64,000 nucleotides of DNA from Piscicola geometra (lineage: Eukaryota > Annelida > Clitellata > Hirudinida > Piscicolidae), in NCBI GenBank assembly GCA_943735955.1, contig OX030956.1, positions 7,713,145 to 7,777,144 of the forward strand, in the 5' to 3' direction. The translations under genes and the position numbers were made by a program. This document shows positions 62,501-64,000 of this stretch, piece after piece; position 1 is the stretch's first letter; every line of letters starts with the position of its first letter. Below the pieces are notes generated by a model. The model worked only from the letters and a program-made list of their open reading frames with translations, searched no databases and was not told the origin of the DNA.

Positions 62501-64000
62501 ACTCTAACATAATAAATAAATAAGCAAGAATACAATTTTATTAACCTCAAACATGATTTTCTGGTAACATAATTTTAATAATTTTAAAAAAAATATTGAT
62601 TTCATCTAGAATATGTAGTCTTTCAGTTTCTTATCAAAAGCGTCTTCATATGTATTTTAAAAACGGCCCAAATGTTTTTTTAGAATGTTCTGTTTAGAAT
62701 ATATACTCTATATAGTATATATTAATATTATTTAGACAGATTTATCAATGTCTACAGTATTTTCCTACATTTCATCTAAGGCAACTATTCATGTTGCATC
62801 TTTAGTACTATGACCATGCTACGCATCCATGGTTACAACAAGACAATCACAAAATTTGTAATTATAATAAAACTGTAGTGCATCATCTAATTAATAATGA
62901 AAAATAATAATACTATTTTTTCGGATGTTGAAGAAAAAACAGCAAAACGTTATCTCCCAATTGTTTAACTATTCTTCTATAAATAAATATTTAAATTATA
63001 ATTATTATAATTTAATAAGAAAACTTTCCAAAACGAAACCAACATACAAATGCGCTTAAAAGACGGATGCATAGATTGAAAATTAAAATTTATTTAGTTT
63101 TTATAGCGCATTGGTATGGTTAAGTTCTTTTTATTTTAGGAACCTGTTTATCTTGAGCAATCTCCCCTTACTCTATTATTCAAGCTTCACTTTCATTTAT
63201 AGATTCTTACTAGAAAGTTGAATCTCAAAACTAAGTTTTCTACTGAATAGTTCTCTACTCACCACAGTTCTTGCAGCATTCTGACAAACGCATTGAAGAA
63301 TTATTCAAGAATCAACTGCACATTGTCACTTCCTATAAGCATGTCATGCTATTCAATGCCTTTATCAACTACCAAACTTTCCGATTGACACCGAAACGTA
63401 CTGAAAACCTAGATTCCATTTACTACAGTACAAAACTACTTCTCAAACTCTTTTTCAACTCCCACAATGATACTTCAAAGCTATTTCTTAACTCAGCGGA
63501 TTCAAAAACACTGATATATTCTATCATTTCATTCTTCAAACTTTTGTTATACGTTTTAAAGAAAGTTTCTTTTCATCTTGTCCCTGTCAACTTATATAAT
63601 CGCGGTACTACTGTTGCTTTTATCAAGTCCCAACCTTATCTTGAATCCTCTGCTATGGACCCTTCAATTGAAGAGAACAGAGACATCGATGACATAATAC
63701 GAGGCATCTACACAAGGGTCGATAGGTGCACTTTTATGGAGGTTTTGGAGCATCATCACAAATATATTCCTGATTTTTCTCAGCTCTTTGCGATAGAAGA
63801 TGATGTGTTCCAGGCAATAAATAAATGCATCAACTCATTTATAGACCTCGTCAGCGCATCTCCTCACGCTTGCCAGAGTCAAGATGATGTTGCAAATGAA
63901 TTCGATCATATTTTCTACAGCGTCAATGATATGCACATCAGATACTTAAGAGATCTACTCTGCCATATATATGATTTCATTCCAGTTGAAACAAAAGCGG
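59593..64000 (+). CDS. Unrecognised multi-exon gene, 5' part (runs off the window)
   Basis: Four exons fit in phase: 59593-59649 (ATG, MSISEEESIILYSLKWIDK, donor GTAAGT), 61977-62092 (EICGGLLKFSEGDLNADSTR and on), 62174-62222 (RREKEMMAYRVVSLLSQ), and 63268 to the window end, open for more than 240 codons. The product so far is about 320 residues. It looks mainly alpha-helical and cytosolic, with no signal peptide and no membrane segment that stands out. Visible stretches are LQHSDKRIEELFKNQLHIV, DIDDIIRGIYTRVDRCTFME, and FDHIFYSVNDMHIRYLRDLL. I do not recognise the family. Intron 1 (2.3 kb) contains a hAT remnant and a SINE. The consistent phases and a long stop-free exon in AT-rich DNA make a real gene likely. 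Confidence 0.65.
60040..60610 (+). mobile_element. Decayed hAT copy related to 47296-48235
   Basis: In opposite orientation it shares ATGTTCTATAGTGTTAGCTG, TATGCACTCAAAAGATGAT and ACCTCCAAAACTAT.CAGC.. with the 47.3-kb element, and starts near GAGCTCTAACTAAAGTTAA. No open frame. Confidence 0.65.
61690..61873 (-). mobile_element. tRNA-derived SINE (family 2)
   Basis: On the minus strand the head reads GGTTGGCTTAGATGGTAAAG (A box), then GGTCAGTAGTTCGAATCCC (B box), like a complete tRNA gene start. The body CACTAGGTATATGATAGCTG on the plus strand is shared with 56590-56705. No true tRNA 3' half is present, so it is a SINE and not a tRNA gene. Confidence 0.7.

Overview
The window is nuclear DNA of a multicellular animal. 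It has spliced genes with GT-AG introns and standard genetic code, AT-rich intergenic sequence, tRNA-derived SINEs, LINEs, and hAT and piggyBac DNA transposons. Four or five animal protein genes can be read exon by exon. The species cannot be named from the sequence. An AT-rich invertebrate genome is the best guess (inference).

Region 1 (1-3.8 kb) is transposon debris and simple repeats. A hAT element (29-1076) sits in an antisense LINE fragment, followed by a transposase-like fragment and long CAT/TCT tracts. A TATA-like, LTR-like segment then lies just upstream of the first NUF2 start codon.

Region 2 (3.8-27 kb) is a NUF2-like kinetochore gene, present as three direct tandem units (7935, 7913 and 6289 bp). 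The gene has about 16 exons encoding roughly 420 aa: an N-terminal CH-like domain, then coiled coil. Only unit 1 has the start exon and upstream promoter-like DNA. Only unit 3 has the true 3' exons, stop codon and poly(A) signal. The unit junctions cut through coding exons and leave a 3-bp microhomology (GCC). Units 1 and 2 carry the same internally deleted piggyBac element, and unit 3 has the clean empty TTAA site. Unit 2 resembles unit 3 at its 5' end and unit 1 elsewhere, as expected from unequal crossing-over. Every unit carries a hAT element with a perfect 8-bp target duplication, and nearly every intron is filled with simple repeats or minisatellites.

Region 3 (27-36.7 kb) holds a 23-bp minisatellite, a possible orphan exon, hAT, piggyBac and LINE fragments, one hemopexin-type exon, and a complete six-exon phosphatidylinositol synthase gene (CDIPT). 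A SINE lies in CDIPT intron 4. A 36-bp minisatellite and a weak recombinase-like ORF follow.

Region 4 (36.7-46.9 kb, minus strand) is a 16-exon DENND2-type Rab-GEF gene of about 1030 aa with consistent exon phases. Its largest intron contains a hAT element that holds a SINE, and also a 15-bp minisatellite and a long GT tract that abuts a splice acceptor.

Region 5 (47.3-59 kb) is a transposon nest. A hAT element has a perfect 8-bp target duplication, and a piggyBac with an intact transposase ORF is inserted inside one copy of that duplication. The piggyBac itself contains a 574-bp inverted-repeat element with a 9-bp duplication. Ten bases further on, a second hAT contains an L2/CR1-type LINE. 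Several small hAT-type MITEs with CAGGGGCGGCGATC-like ends follow.

Region 6 (59.6-64 kb, plus strand) is the start of an unrecognised gene. It has four phase-consistent exons, and the last is open to the window edge.
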